Part shown: in pieces, positions 50,536 through 58,985 of the stretch
Numbering within the stretch: position 1 is the stretch's first letter
How the letters are laid out: each line of letters starts with the position of its first letter
From: Marinibacterium sp050389775
GTDB lineage: Bacteria > Pseudomonadota > Alphaproteobacteria > Rhodobacterales > Rhodobacteraceae
Direction of reading: 5' to 3'
DNA: 64,000 nucleotides
Assembly: GCF_050389775.1 (NCBI RefSeq)
Contig: NZ_CP177144.1
Location: 3,038,001 to 3,102,000, forward strand
Made by a program: the position numbers and the translations under genes
The notes under the pieces: generated by a model
The model's database searches: none
What the model saw: only the letters and a program-made list of their open reading frames with translations
What the model was told of the DNA's origin: nothing

Positions 50536-51060
50536 TCAGCCCAGCACGCCGATGGTAAGGTTCTGATACATGCCCCAGAGCGCGGTGACAAAGATTGCCA
50601 GCGTGCCGATCATCTGGGTCTGCAGGCGGTGGCGCATCAGGCGGCGCACCAGGGCCTCGCCGGTCAGCGCCTCGCGGTCGATATGGCGCGCCGTGCGCAG
50701 GCTCAGCAGGGCCACGCCGGACATCGGCGCCATCAGCAGCACAACGGCCTGGGCGAATTCGATGCCATAGGCAAAGCCCAGCAGGGCCAGGGTCGAGAGC
50801 ACGAAACAGGCCAGGCCCAGCAGCCACAGGCCCGAGACATCGGCGATATAGAGCAGCCGGTTGGCATAGACCCGGGTGATGTCCTGCAGGTCCTGCGCGG
50901 CCTGGCCGCCGACCCGGCGCGCCCGCATGACCATGTCATAGGGAATGCCCATGACCCAGTGAGAGGCCGAGGACCAGACGACCGCCAGCACGATCCAGAA
51001 CCACAGGTTCGAGAACGACCGCATGTCGATCAGCTCGAAAATCGCCTTGTACCAGTCCAC
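50536..51060 (-). CDS. Conserved small membrane protein (often labelled 'component of SufBCD complex')
   Basis: A 174-residue protein with about four hydrophobic segments (residues 18–38, 75–95, 100–118 and 148–168), beginning MDWYKAIFELIDMRSFSNLW. It resembles a Rhodobacterales protein that some annotations call a component of the SufBCD complex; nothing in the sequence supports an iron–sulfur role, such as conserved cysteines, and no suf gene is nearby. It is on the same strand as mfd and 40 bases upstream of it, so they may share a transcript. Function unknown. Confidence 0.75.
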   Translation of the reverse strand: MDWYKAIFELIDMRSFSNLWFWIVLAVVWSSASHWVMGIPYDMVMRARRVGGQAAQDLQDITRVYANRLLYIADVSGLWLLGLACFVLSTLALLGFAYGIEFAQAVVLLMAPMSGVALLSLRTARHIDREALTGEALVRRLMRHRLQTQMIGTLAIFVTALWGMYQNLTIGVLG

Positions 51061-51537
51061 GGCCGCCCGTCCCCAACATCGCTCGCCCGGTCTAGCGCCT
51101 GCGCGCGGAATTTCCTACCGAAGGTAGAGGTTTCCCCTCATGCCATCGCCCCGGCACGAGTGCAAGCCGCCTGCGCCTGTCCCGACCGGTCCGGCCGCCG
51201 GCCCGTGGTTCCTGTGATTTGGTTCATGGCGCGCGAATTGGCCGATGCCCGTGGCGGGCGGTGATGGTCTTGCCCTCATAGGTCACCCAATGCCCATGCA
51301 GCTTGACCATGGCCTTCGGCACCCGGGTCGGACCGCGTCCGTCTTGTCCCCGGACACGAAGACATGCCGCAGCCGCCAAATGTGTCCACGAGGTCGCCTT
51401 CCGCACCTCCCGCGGTCCGTCACCGAGCCACCGCCCCGCCACCCGTGTTACCCCGTGCCGCAGGGCTGGCCGCCTTGCCCGTGGGCGCGTTCCGTGCCAC
51501 CCATGGCCCAACCATTCCCACCCAGCCGAGGTCAGCC
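51061..51537. other. Intergenic region before hemB with a possible 28-codon ORF
   Basis: No established gene. It includes a CTACC-GAA-GGTAG inverted repeat at 51115–51127 near the start of the membrane-protein gene and, on the minus strand at 51224–51310, a 28-codon ORF (MVKLHGHWVTYEGKTITARH then eight more residues) with GAAGG upstream. The latter looks more protein-like than its surroundings but may be a fragment. Confidence 0.4.
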
Positions 51538-52530
51538 ATGATCCCCAATGTCGCGTCCTATCCCGCCGCCCGCCTGCGCCGCACCCGCCAGTCGCCGGGT
51601 ATCCGCGGGCTTGTCCGGGAAAACGCGCTGAAGGCCGAAGACCTGATCTGGCCGGTCTTCGTGCGCGACGGCGAGGGCATCGAAGAGCCGGTGCCCTCGA
51701 TGCCCGGGGTCGTGCGCCGGTCGGTCGACCTGATCGCCCAGGCCGCCCGCGGGGCCTATGACAGCGGCGTGCCGGCCATCTGCATCTTTCCCTATACCGC
51801 CATCGAGGACCGCACCGAGGATTGCGCCATGGCCTGGTCGCCCGACAACCTGGCCAACCGGGCGATCCGCGCGATCAAGGCCGAGGTGCCCGAGATGGTG
51901 GTCATGACCGACGTGGCGCTCGACCCCTACAACATCAACGGCCATGACGGCTTTGTCGTCGATGGCGAGATCGTCAACGACCGCACGGTCGAGGCGCTGG
52001 TGCGCATGGCGCTGGCCCAGGCCGATGCCGGGGCCGACATCATCGGCCCGTCCGACATGATGGACGGCCGCATCGGGGCGATCCGCCAGGCGCTGGAGGC
52101 CGCCGGGCACCAGCGGGTGATGATCCTGTCCTACGCGGCGAAATATGCTTCCAGCTTCTATGGGCCGTTCCGCGATGCGGTGGGCGCCTCGGGGGCGCTG
52201 ACCGGCGACAAGAATACCTACCAGATGGATCCGGCCAATTCCGACGAGGCGCTGCGGCTGGTCGCCCGCGACCTGTCCGAAGGGGCCGACATGGTGATGG
52301 TCAAGCCCGGGCTGCCCTATCTCGATATCTGCCGGCGGGTGAAGGATCAGTTCGGCGCGCCGACCTTTGCCTACCAGGTGTCGGGCGAATACGCGATGAT
52401 CATGGCCGCGGCGCAGAACGGCTGGATCGACGGCGACAAGGTCATGCTGGAAAGCCTGATGGCCTTCAAGCGCGCGGGTTGTGACGGGGTGCTGACCTAT
52501 TTCGCCCCCAAGGTCGCGCCGCTGCTGTGA
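51538..52530 (+). CDS. hemB: Porphobilinogen synthase (delta-aminolevulinate dehydratase)
   Basis: A 330-residue enzyme joining two 5-aminolevulinate molecules into porphobilinogen for heme and chlorophyll-type pigments. The two active-site lysines are Lys202 (SYAAKYASSFYGPFRD) and Lys256 (MVKPGLPYLD). Where zinc enzymes have cysteines, this one reads TDVALDPYNINGHDGFV, so the catalytic zinc site is absent. This matches the aspartate-rich or metal-independent type known from Rhodobacter. The ATG has GAGGTC upstream. It stands alone, divergent from the small membrane-protein gene. Confidence 0.96.
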   Translation: MIPNVASYPAARLRRTRQSPGIRGLVRENALKAEDLIWPVFVRDGEGIEEPVPSMPGVVRRSVDLIAQAARGAYDSGVPAICIFPYTAIEDRTEDCAMAWSPDNLANRAIRAIKAEVPEMVVMTDVALDPYNINGHDGFVVDGEIVNDRTVEALVRMALAQADAGADIIGPSDMMDGRIGAIRQALEAAGHQRVMILSYAAKYASSFYGPFRDAVGASGALTGDKNTYQMDPANSDEALRLVARDLSEGADMVMVKPGLPYLDICRRVKDQFGAPTFAYQVSGEYAMIMAAAQNGWIDGDKVMLESLMAFKRAGCDGVLTYFAPKVAPLL

Positions 52531-52792
52531 TCACCGGCGCGGCTGCTCCGGCGGCCGCGGCTTTCGGGGGCTTTCGGGGGCGCAGGCGTGGCCGTGCACT
52601 GCCCGGCTCACGCGGGCTTGACGGCGCGTGCGGACCGCGCGACGGGGCACAGGGCGCGCAGTCATGCCCGAACACCGGGTCATGCCGGCCGCCCAAGCCA
52701 CTGACATCATTGCCCCGGCCCGGCCCCCCGGATGCGGGACAGCCGCAGGTGGCACCGACCGGCATGGGCTCGCCAGTCCGATTCGTCGGGTC

Positions 52793-52821
52793 GTGACAGC
52801 GCGGGCCGGGCGGGGTATAAA
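52793..52821 (+). promoter_or_regulatory. Candidate promoter of the Ysc84-type lipoprotein gene
   Basis: GTGACA and TATAAA are separated by exactly 17 bases; transcription would start near 52828, about 45 bases before the ATG. The rest of the 341-base hemB–lipoprotein gap shows no gene. Confidence 0.55.
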
Positions 52822-52871
52822 CTGTGACAAGGCCGGGTAACGGCCAGATCAGGCATATCGAGGCACCAGAC

Positions 52872-53450
52872 ATGAGCAGCATCTTTCCTCCGCCCCTTTC
52901 CCGGCGCGGCTTTACCCTTGGCGCCCTGGGCGGCGGCGCGGCCCTGCTGGCCGGTTGCGGCAACGGGGTGGGTTCGACCGGGGACGTGACCATCGACGCA
53001 CGGGTCGATGCCACGCTGAACGAGCTTTACAATTCCTATCCCAACACCATTGCCATCGCCGAGAAGGCCAGCGGCATGCTGGTGATGCCCCTGGTGACCG
53101 AGGCCAGCTTCTGGGTCGGTGGCGGCTATGGCCGGGGCGCGCTGCGGGTCGGCGGGGCGACGGTCGATTATTATTCGACGGCCAAGGCCAGCGCCGGCGT
53201 GCAGTTCGGGGCGCAGCAATATGCCCACGTGCTGTTCTTCATGACCGAGGACGCGCTGAACGAATTCCGCCGGGGCACCGGCTGGACCGTGGGGGCGGAC
53301 GTGGAATACGTGCTGCTCGACCGCGGCGACGGGCTGAACGCCGACAGCAACACCCTGCGCTCGCCGGTTCTGGCCGCGGTCTTCGGCCGGGCGGGCCTTT
53401 TGGTCGGCGCCTCGCTCGAAGGGGCGAAATACACGCGCATCATCCCCTGA
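52872..53450 (+). CDS. Ysc84-domain lipoprotein
   Basis: A 192-residue exported protein. The N-terminus combines an RR pair (SRRGFTLGALGGGAALLAGC) with a lipobox LAGC (Cys29), suggesting Tat-type export and lipid anchoring. The mature part matches the Ysc84/BPSL1445-like lipid-binding family: IAEKASGMLVMPLVTEASF, GGGYGRGALRVGG, then YAHVLFFMTEDALNEFRRG. Relatives bind phosphoinositides or act in the envelope; the role here is unknown. The upstream promoter candidate gives it its own transcript. It is convergent with livF. Confidence 0.85.
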   Translation: MSSIFPPPLSRRGFTLGALGGGAALLAGCGNGVGSTGDVTIDARVDATLNELYNSYPNTIAIAEKASGMLVMPLVTEASFWVGGGYGRGALRVGGATVDYYSTAKASAGVQFGAQQYAHVLFFMTEDALNEFRRGTGWTVGADVEYVLLDRGDGLNADSNTLRSPVLAAVFGRAGLLVGASLEGAKYTRIIP

Positions 53451-53476
53451 TCCGCGCCCCCGGGCGGGCCGAGGAA

Positions 53477-53543
53477 GGGGGCGCTGCCCCCGTCCTCCGT
53501 TGGAGGACTTCCCCGGGAATACTTGGAAAGAGAAAGAAGCAGG
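53477..53543 (+). repeat. Composite intergenic element, copy D, with paired hairpins
   Basis: GGGGGC-GCT-GCCCCC (53477–53491) and GTCCTCC-GTT-GGAGGAC (53492–53508) stand side by side. The flanking GGAAG (which shares its last G, 53477, with the first stem) and CTTCC could close a three-way junction. Next comes CCCGGGAATACTTGG and then AAAGAGAAAGAAGCAGG, the same A/G-rich core as copies A, B and C. It fills the gap between the converging lipoprotein and livF genes. Confidence 0.7.
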
Positions 53544-53550
53544 AGGTGGT

Positions 53551-54252
53551 TCAGACTTCGAGCCATTCCTTGCGGATGTCCTCGCGGGCGCGCAGTTCGG
53601 CCGGGGTGCCTTCGAAGACGACCTGGCCGTGGCCCATGACATAGACCCGGTGGGCGATGTCGAGGGCGATGGCGAGCTTCTGTTCGACCAGCAGCGTGGC
53701 GATTCCGCGCCGGGCGATTTCCTGGAGCAATTCGGCCACGCGCTGGACCATCTGGGGCGACAGGCCTTCGGTCGGCTCGTCGATCATGATCAGATCGGGA
53801 TCGCCCATCAGCGTGCGGCACATGGTCAGCATCTGCTGTTCGCCACCCGAGAGCACCGAGGCCTCGACATCGGCCCGGTTGGCCAGGTTTTCGAACATGT
53901 CGAACATGTCCTGCATCGACCAGCGCCCTGCCCCGTCCTTCTGGCCCGGCTTCAGCCCGAGGTTGAGGTTCTGGCGGGTGGTCAGGCCGGGAAAGATGTC
54001 GCGGTTTTCCGGTACATAGCCGATGCCCAGGTTGGCGATTTCATAGGCCTTGCGGCCGGCGATGTCCTGGCCCTTGAAGCGCACCGTGCCCTGGGGCGGG
54101 ACCTCGCCCATGATGGCCTTGCAGGTGGTCGAACGGCCCACCCCGTTGCGGCCCAGCAGGGCCACGATCTCGCCCTCGGCAATGGACAGGTTCACGCCCT
54201 GCAGGATGTGGGACTTGCCGTAGAAGGCATGCATGTCGGTGACGTCGAGCAT
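53551..54252 (-). CDS. livF: Branched-chain amino acid-type ABC transporter ATPase LivF
   Basis: A 233-residue LivF-type ATPase. Signature LSGGEQQML, Walker B LIMIDEPTEGLSP, and the family's NRDIFPGLTTRQNL are clear. Walker A reads GRNGVGRSTT: the invariant Lys is Arg40 (codon CGT), which would normally cripple ATP hydrolysis. It pairs with LivG, so a single weakened site may be tolerated. The start overlaps the livG stop by one base (TGATG). It is the last gene of the SBP–livH–livM–livG–livF operon. Confidence 0.94.
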   Translation of the reverse strand: MLDVTDMHAFYGKSHILQGVNLSIAEGEIVALLGRNGVGRSTTCKAIMGEVPPQGTVRFKGQDIAGRKAYEIANLGIGYVPENRDIFPGLTTRQNLNLGLKPGQKDGAGRWSMQDMFDMFENLANRADVEASVLSGGEQQMLTMCRTLMGDPDLIMIDEPTEGLSPQMVQRVAELLQEIARRGIATLLVEQKLAIALDIAHRVYVMGHGQVVFEGTPAELRAREDIRKEWLEV

Positions 54253-55010
54253 CAGTGTTCCGCCTCCAGCGCGGCGCCGAGATAGGCCTCCTGGACCCGT
54301 GGATTGGCGCGCACCTCTTCGGGCGCGCCGGTGGCGATGATCTCGCCGTAGACCAGCACCGAGATGCGATCGGCCAGGCCAAAGACCACGCCCATGTCAT
54401 GTTCGACCATGACCAGGGTCTTGCCCTCGGTCACGTCTCGGATCAGCTCGACGATGTAATCGGTTTCGGAATGGCTCATGCCGGCGGTGGGCTCGTCGAG
54501 CATGATCACGTCGGCACCGCCGGCGATGGTGATGCCGATTTCCAGCGCGCGCTGTTCGGCATAGGACAGCAGGCCCGCCGGTATGTCACGCCGCCGCGCG
54601 AGGTTGATCTGGTCGAGGATGCGCTCGGCGCCTTCGTTCAGGGCGCGCGACCGGGCGACCATGTTCCAGAAGGAATAGCGATAGCCCATCGACCACAGAA
54701 GCGAGCAGCGGACATTTTCGAAGACCGTCATCTTGGGAAAGATGTTGGTGATCTGGAACGAGCGCGACAGGCCCATGCGGTTGATCTCGTAGGGGGCCTT
54801 GCCGCGCAGGTCATGGCCATGCAGGGCCACCACCCCGGCGGTCTGGGGGAAGCGGCCGGTGATCAGGTTGAACAGCGTCGACTTGCCCGCGCCGTTGGGG
54901 CCGATCACGGCATGGCGCTCGCCGGGCATGATCTGAAGGTCGACGCCGCGGATGATCTCGGCCTGGCCGAAGCTCTTGCGCAGATTGGTGATTTCGAGCG
55001 CGGCGGTCAT
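54252..55010 (-). CDS. livG: Branched-chain amino acid-type ABC transporter ATPase LivG
   Basis: A 252-residue LivG-type ATPase. Walker A GPNGAGKST is intact, the signature is the LivG form LSYAEQRALEIG, Walker B is VIMLDEPTAGMSHSE, and the switch His is in MVEHDMGVVF. The segment GLSRSFQITNIFPKMTVFEN is typical. It is translationally coupled on both sides: ATGA with livM and TGATG with livF. It would supply the intact ATP site alongside the atypical LivF. Confidence 0.95.
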   Translation of the reverse strand: MTAALEITNLRKSFGQAEIIRGVDLQIMPGERHAVIGPNGAGKSTLFNLITGRFPQTAGVVALHGHDLRGKAPYEINRMGLSRSFQITNIFPKMTVFENVRCSLLWSMGYRYSFWNMVARSRALNEGAERILDQINLARRRDIPAGLLSYAEQRALEIGITIAGGADVIMLDEPTAGMSHSETDYIVELIRDVTEGKTLVMVEHDMGVVFGLADRISVLVYGEIIATGAPEEVRANPRVQEAYLGAALEAEH

Positions 55011-56290
55011 GGGCGGGCTCCGGTGTCGGTATTGGCTTCGTGCCAGGTTTCGGCCAGTTCGGGCGCGCCGCGTTTGGCCAGCCAGAAGCCGCCCAGGGCC
55101 AATGCGCCCGAGACGATCCAGGGCAGCGGGTTCTTGTGCGAGAAGGTCATCCAGAACAACGTCATCTGGTCATCGCCGATGGCCGCATGGCGGGCGTGGA
55201 ACAGGATCTCGATGAAGCCGGCCGTGGCCAGGATGCAGATGGCCGCGGGGATCAGGGTCTTGATGTAGGGTTTGACCAGCAGGTGCAGCTTACCCAGCAG
55301 CAGCGGCGGCATGTGCATCATCAGCACGCCGGCCAGCCCGCCGGGGAAGAACATCACCGTGGCCACGAAGAGCGCGCCGACATAAAGCGCCCAGAGCTCG
55401 GTCTGCAGCGACAGGACGGTCTGCAACAGGGTAAAGACGATGGCCCCGATGATCGGCCCGAAGAAGAAACCGACCCCGCCCAGGAAGGTCACCAGCAGGA
55501 TCGATCCCGAGGTTGCCAGGTTGAGGTTTTCCTCGGTCAGGATCTCGTAGTTGATGGCGAATAGCCCGCCGGCGATGCCCGCGAAGAAACCTGCCGCCAC
55601 GAAGGAATAGAACCGGACCCAGCGGGCCGAATAGCCCAGGAACTCGGCCCGTTCGGGATTGTCGCGCACGGCATTGGCCATGCGGCCCACCGGCGTGCGC
55701 GAGAACAGGAACATCAGCAGCGCCGACAGGACCAGCCAGAAGGCGGTGAGGTAATAGACCTCGATCTGGCTGAGGAACTCGATGCCAAAGACCGGCAGGC
55801 CGTAGGTGCGATCGCCGCTGATGCCTTCCTCGCCGCCGAAGAACACGACGATGATGACCGAACAGGCCGCGATCAGCTCGCCCACGCCAAGCGAGATCAT
55901 GGCAAAGACCGTGCCCGCCCGGCGGGTCGAAAAGGCGCCGACGATCAGCGCCAGGCCCATACCGAAGAACCCGCCGAAGATCGGCAGCAGGGGCAGCGGC
56001 AGGATGCCGAAGAACTGGTCCCAGTTCATGATGTGCACGCAGAGGAACCCGCCGACCCCCATGTAGACCGCATGGCCGAAGGACAGCATGCCACCCTGCC
56101 CCAGCAGCATGTTGTAGCTGAGTGCGAAGATGATCGTGATGGCCATCTGGTTCATGATGGTGATGGCCGAATTCGAGGTGAAGACAAAGGGCATGACGGC
56201 CAGGAAGGCGGCGGCGATCAGCCAGGGCAGCGCCCGGGCCAGGGTCACGCCGGAGCGGTCGAAGGCGGCGGAATGGGTGGTCTCGGTCAT
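55007..56290 (-). CDS. livM: Branched-chain amino acid-type ABC transporter permease LivM
   Basis: A 427-residue permease with roughly ten membrane helices. LivM features include YNMLLGQGGMLSFGHAVYMG near the start and GYSARWVRFYSFVAAGFFAG, the coupling region following DNPERAEFLG. It is longer than the E. coli-type core at the C-terminus, with an extra membrane helix and a soluble tail. The start overlaps the livH stop as ATGA. Forms the channel with LivH. Confidence 0.94.
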   Translation of the reverse strand: MTETTHSAAFDRSGVTLARALPWLIAAAFLAVMPFVFTSNSAITIMNQMAITIIFALSYNMLLGQGGMLSFGHAVYMGVGGFLCVHIMNWDQFFGILPLPLLPIFGGFFGMGLALIVGAFSTRRAGTVFAMISLGVGELIAACSVIIVVFFGGEEGISGDRTYGLPVFGIEFLSQIEVYYLTAFWLVLSALLMFLFSRTPVGRMANAVRDNPERAEFLGYSARWVRFYSFVAAGFFAGIAGGLFAINYEILTEENLNLATSGSILLVTFLGGVGFFFGPIIGAIVFTLLQTVLSLQTELWALYVGALFVATVMFFPGGLAGVLMMHMPPLLLGKLHLLVKPYIKTLIPAAICILATAGFIEILFHARHAAIGDDQMTLFWMTFSHKNPLPWIVSGALALGGFWLAKRGAPELAETWHEANTDTGARP

Positions 56291-57243
56291 GCGTCACGCT
56301 TTCCGAACAGGCCGTAGGGGCGGAAGATCAGGATCAGCACCATCAGCAGGTATGGCAGGATGTCGGCGATCTGGGGCGACGTCAGGGTCCACAGATCCTG
56401 CCAGGCGCTGTCCCAGATCGGGTCGGGCTTGGTCAGGCCCATCCAGGTGAGCAGGTCCTCCATCCGCATGTCATAGGCCTTGGCGAAGGTGGTCATCCAG
56501 CCGATGATCAGCGAGGCGACAAGCGCGCCGCCAAGGCTGCCCAGCCCGCCGATGACGATGGTGACAAAGACGATCGAGCCCAGCACGACGGCCATGCCCG
56601 GAAAGGTCGACAGCACCGGCCCGGCGATCACCCCGGCGACGCCCGCCAGCGCGGTGCCCACGCCGAAGACGCCCATGAAAACCAGCGGCACGTTGTGACC
56701 GAGCGCTTCGACCGTGCGGGGATAGCTGAGCGCGGCCTGGATGATCATGCCCACGCGGGTCCTGGTCAGCACGTAGAGCAGCCCGCCGAAGATCAGCAGC
56801 GACAGGAAGATCATGAAAACCTTGTAGAGCGGGATGGTGTTGCCGGCGATGGCAAAGGCCGCGCCTTCCAGCACCTCGGGAATGGCATAGGGCACCTGGT
56901 CCTTGCCCCAGATGAACTGCACGACCTCTTCGATCAGCAGCGCCAGGCCGAAGGTAAAGATCAGCTCGGGCACGTGGCCGTATTGGTGCACCCGCCTCAG
57001 CCCGTAGCGTTCGACCCCGGCGCCCAGCAGGCCGACGACCAGCGGCGCGACCAGCAGGCCCATCCAGAACCCCAGGTAGACCGAGATCTGGTAGGCGAAA
57101 TAGGCCCCCAGCATGTAGAAACTGGCATGCGCAAAGTTCAGCACGCCCATCATCGAAAAGATCAGCGTCAGCCCGGCCGATAGCATGAAGAGCAGGAGCC
57201 CCGTCACCAGCCCGTCGATAAGGTTCACCAATACCAGGTCCAT
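56287..57243 (-). CDS. livH: Branched-chain amino acid-type ABC transporter permease LivH
   Basis: A 318-residue permease with about eight membrane helices. It begins with the LivH pattern LVNLIDGLVTGLLLFMLSAG and LIFSMMGVLNFAHASFYMLG, and later has VGMIIQAALSYPRTVEALGH, the ATPase-coupling segment. I chose the ATG at 57243 because AAGGGGGG lies upstream; a GTG seven codons earlier would overlap that site. It follows the binding-protein gene by 84 bases with a hairpin in between. Confidence 0.94.
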   Translation of the reverse strand: MDLVLVNLIDGLVTGLLLFMLSAGLTLIFSMMGVLNFAHASFYMLGAYFAYQISVYLGFWMGLLVAPLVVGLLGAGVERYGLRRVHQYGHVPELIFTFGLALLIEEVVQFIWGKDQVPYAIPEVLEGAAFAIAGNTIPLYKVFMIFLSLLIFGGLLYVLTRTRVGMIIQAALSYPRTVEALGHNVPLVFMGVFGVGTALAGVAGVIAGPVLSTFPGMAVVLGSIVFVTIVIGGLGSLGGALVASLIIGWMTTFAKAYDMRMEDLLTWMGLTKPDPIWDSAWQDLWTLTSPQIADILPYLLMVLILIFRPYGLFGKRDA

Positions 57244-57285
57244 GCCCCGGTTTCCCCCCTTCACTCGTTTGTCTTGCAGGTCGAT

Positions 57286-57321
57286 GCGGGTCCGCGCCGC
57301 GCCATGGGGCGCGGACCCCGC
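57286..57321 (-). terminator. Intercistronic hairpin between the binding-protein gene and livH
   Basis: TCCGCGCC/GGCGCGGA plus GCGGG/CCCGC make a stem of about 13 bp with one bulge. No T run follows on the minus strand, so it is more likely to stabilise the binding-protein mRNA or attenuate than to terminate fully. Confidence 0.5.
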
Positions 57322-57327
57322 CGGCGA

Positions 57328-58572
57328 TCAGGGCCGGCGCATCTTGCAGGTCGTCGGGCTGTCCTTGCCGGCCATTTCGACCCGGCTCTCCAGGTGCTGG
57401 CCAAAGCCCGAATTGTCGAGGTCGAACTGGATGTCCTCGTCGGTATGCACGGTGATCAGCACGTCCTGGATCAGCTGGTGATCCTCGGGCCGCATGTAGA
57501 GCGACCCGCCCCACATGCTGTCGAACTCCATGCCTTCCAGCGCCTCTGCCACGGCCACGACATCGGTGGCCGTGCCGGCCTCGTCGATGGCCTTGGCCAG
57601 CATCTCGATCACGTTGGTGATGCGCGTCTGGCTCATGTTGCCATCGGGATACTTGGCCTTGAACGCCGCGATGTATTCGGCGGCCGTGTCGGTGGGCGGC
57701 GGGTTTGTCTGGCCCTCGGTCACAAGGCGCAGCTTGTCCTTGCCCTGTTCGCCAAAGGCCGCGGTGATCCCGTCGGCGGCGGCGTAGTAGGTATAGATCG
57801 GCCCGTCAAAGCCGTTCTCGATCACCGACTTGCCAAGGTTCAGCATGTCGGCGCCCCAGTTGCCGGTGATGATCACATCCGCGCCCGACGACACGATCTT
57901 GCGCGAATAGGGCGTGAAATCCTTGACCTTGCCGATCGGGTGCAGCTCGTTGCCGACGATCTCGATGTCGGGCCGCTTCTCGCCCAGGAATTTCGACGCC
58001 GCGGCCGAGACCGCCTTGCCAAAGCTGTAGTCCTGGCCGATCACGTAGACCTTGGTGATGCCGTCATCCTCGGCGATGATGTCGGTCAGCGCGTCCATCT
58101 TGATGTCGGCATTGGCATCGAACCGGAAATGCCAGAAGTTGCATTTCTCGTTGGTCAGGGCCGGATCGACGGCCGAGTAGTTCAGGAACAGCACCCGGTC
58201 GTCGGGGTTGCGCCTGTTGTGCTTCTCGATGGCATCGGTCAGCGCATTGGCCACGCCCGAGCTGTTGCCCTGGACGATGTAGCGGATGCCCTGGTCGATG
58301 GCGACCTGCAGCTGGATCAGGGATTCCTTGGGGCTGATCTTGTTGTCGAACCCCACGACTTCGAACATGTCGCCACCCAGCACGCCACCCTTCTTGTTGA
58401 CGAGCTCCTCGGCGGCGAATTCGTATTGATGCAACCCGTTGGTTCCGGTGCTGGCGAAAGGCCCGGACAGAGGGTCGATGAAGGCGATCTTGACGGTATC
58501 GGCCTGCACGGCAGCGGCAGACAATACACTAGCGATCACGGCCCCGAGGCCGATCCGCATGGTCTTGCGCAT
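57328..58572 (-). CDS. Branched-chain amino acid-type ABC transporter substrate-binding protein
   Basis: A 414-residue periplasmic binding protein of the Leu/Ile/Val-binding class. Signal peptide residues 1–24 (cleavage after AVQA), then VKIAFIDPLSGPFASTGTNG, the family's ligand-site start, and YVIGQDYSFGKAVSAAASKF. The ligand may be a branched-chain amino acid, an amide or a small acid; neighbours point to a carbon source handled by the acyl-CoA operon upstream. GGGAGGAAAC precedes the ATG. It heads the transporter operon after a 413-base gap. Confidence 0.92.
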   Translation of the reverse strand: MRKTMRIGLGAVIASVLSAAAVQADTVKIAFIDPLSGPFASTGTNGLHQYEFAAEELVNKKGGVLGGDMFEVVGFDNKISPKESLIQLQVAIDQGIRYIVQGNSSGVANALTDAIEKHNRRNPDDRVLFLNYSAVDPALTNEKCNFWHFRFDANADIKMDALTDIIAEDDGITKVYVIGQDYSFGKAVSAAASKFLGEKRPDIEIVGNELHPIGKVKDFTPYSRKIVSSGADVIITGNWGADMLNLGKSVIENGFDGPIYTYYAAADGITAAFGEQGKDKLRLVTEGQTNPPPTDTAAEYIAAFKAKYPDGNMSQTRITNVIEMLAKAIDEAGTATDVVAVAEALEGMEFDSMWGGSLYMRPEDHQLIQDVLITVHTDEDIQFDLDNSGFGQHLESRVEMAGKDSPTTCKMRRP

Positions 58573-58985
58573 GATGTTTCCTCCCTTGGATGCCCTGCCG
58601 CCCTTATGGCTCCTCACGGCGGGACATGGGCAAAGCCTTGCATAACCGCTCGCAAAGTCAAGCTTTGCGCGGGTCGTGACGTAGGGTCGAAATTTAATTG
58701 CGCTGCCCTGTGCAGTGGCAGCATTTCGGCTGTTTCGAGTGCATCAGAAACAGCGCGCAAGGTATTGTTATTAGGGCTTATAGTTGTCCAGGTCGAGTGG
58801 ATAACTTTGCAACGCCCGCGCGGCATTTCCCGGCCAAATCCGGCCGAAACGGGCCTGGAAACCGCCCCTGCACCGGGCGCCGAAACCATCCCGAAAGAGC
58901 GTGTCAAAATGGAACCCACCGGCCCCGACTTCACCGCATCTTCCGCAGAGCGGAACAATGTCCCGCTGGGCTCAAATGATTGATT
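58573..58985. other. Intergenic region upstream of the ABC transporter, with a 19-base palindrome
   Basis: No gene seen. The palindrome CGCAAAG-TCAAG-CTTTGCG at 58651–58669 lies about 80 bases before the binding-protein start and overlaps a TTGACT that could be a -35. It may be an operator, perhaps for the adjacent IclR protein. An AT-richer patch around 58690–58800 may hold promoters. Confidence 0.5.
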
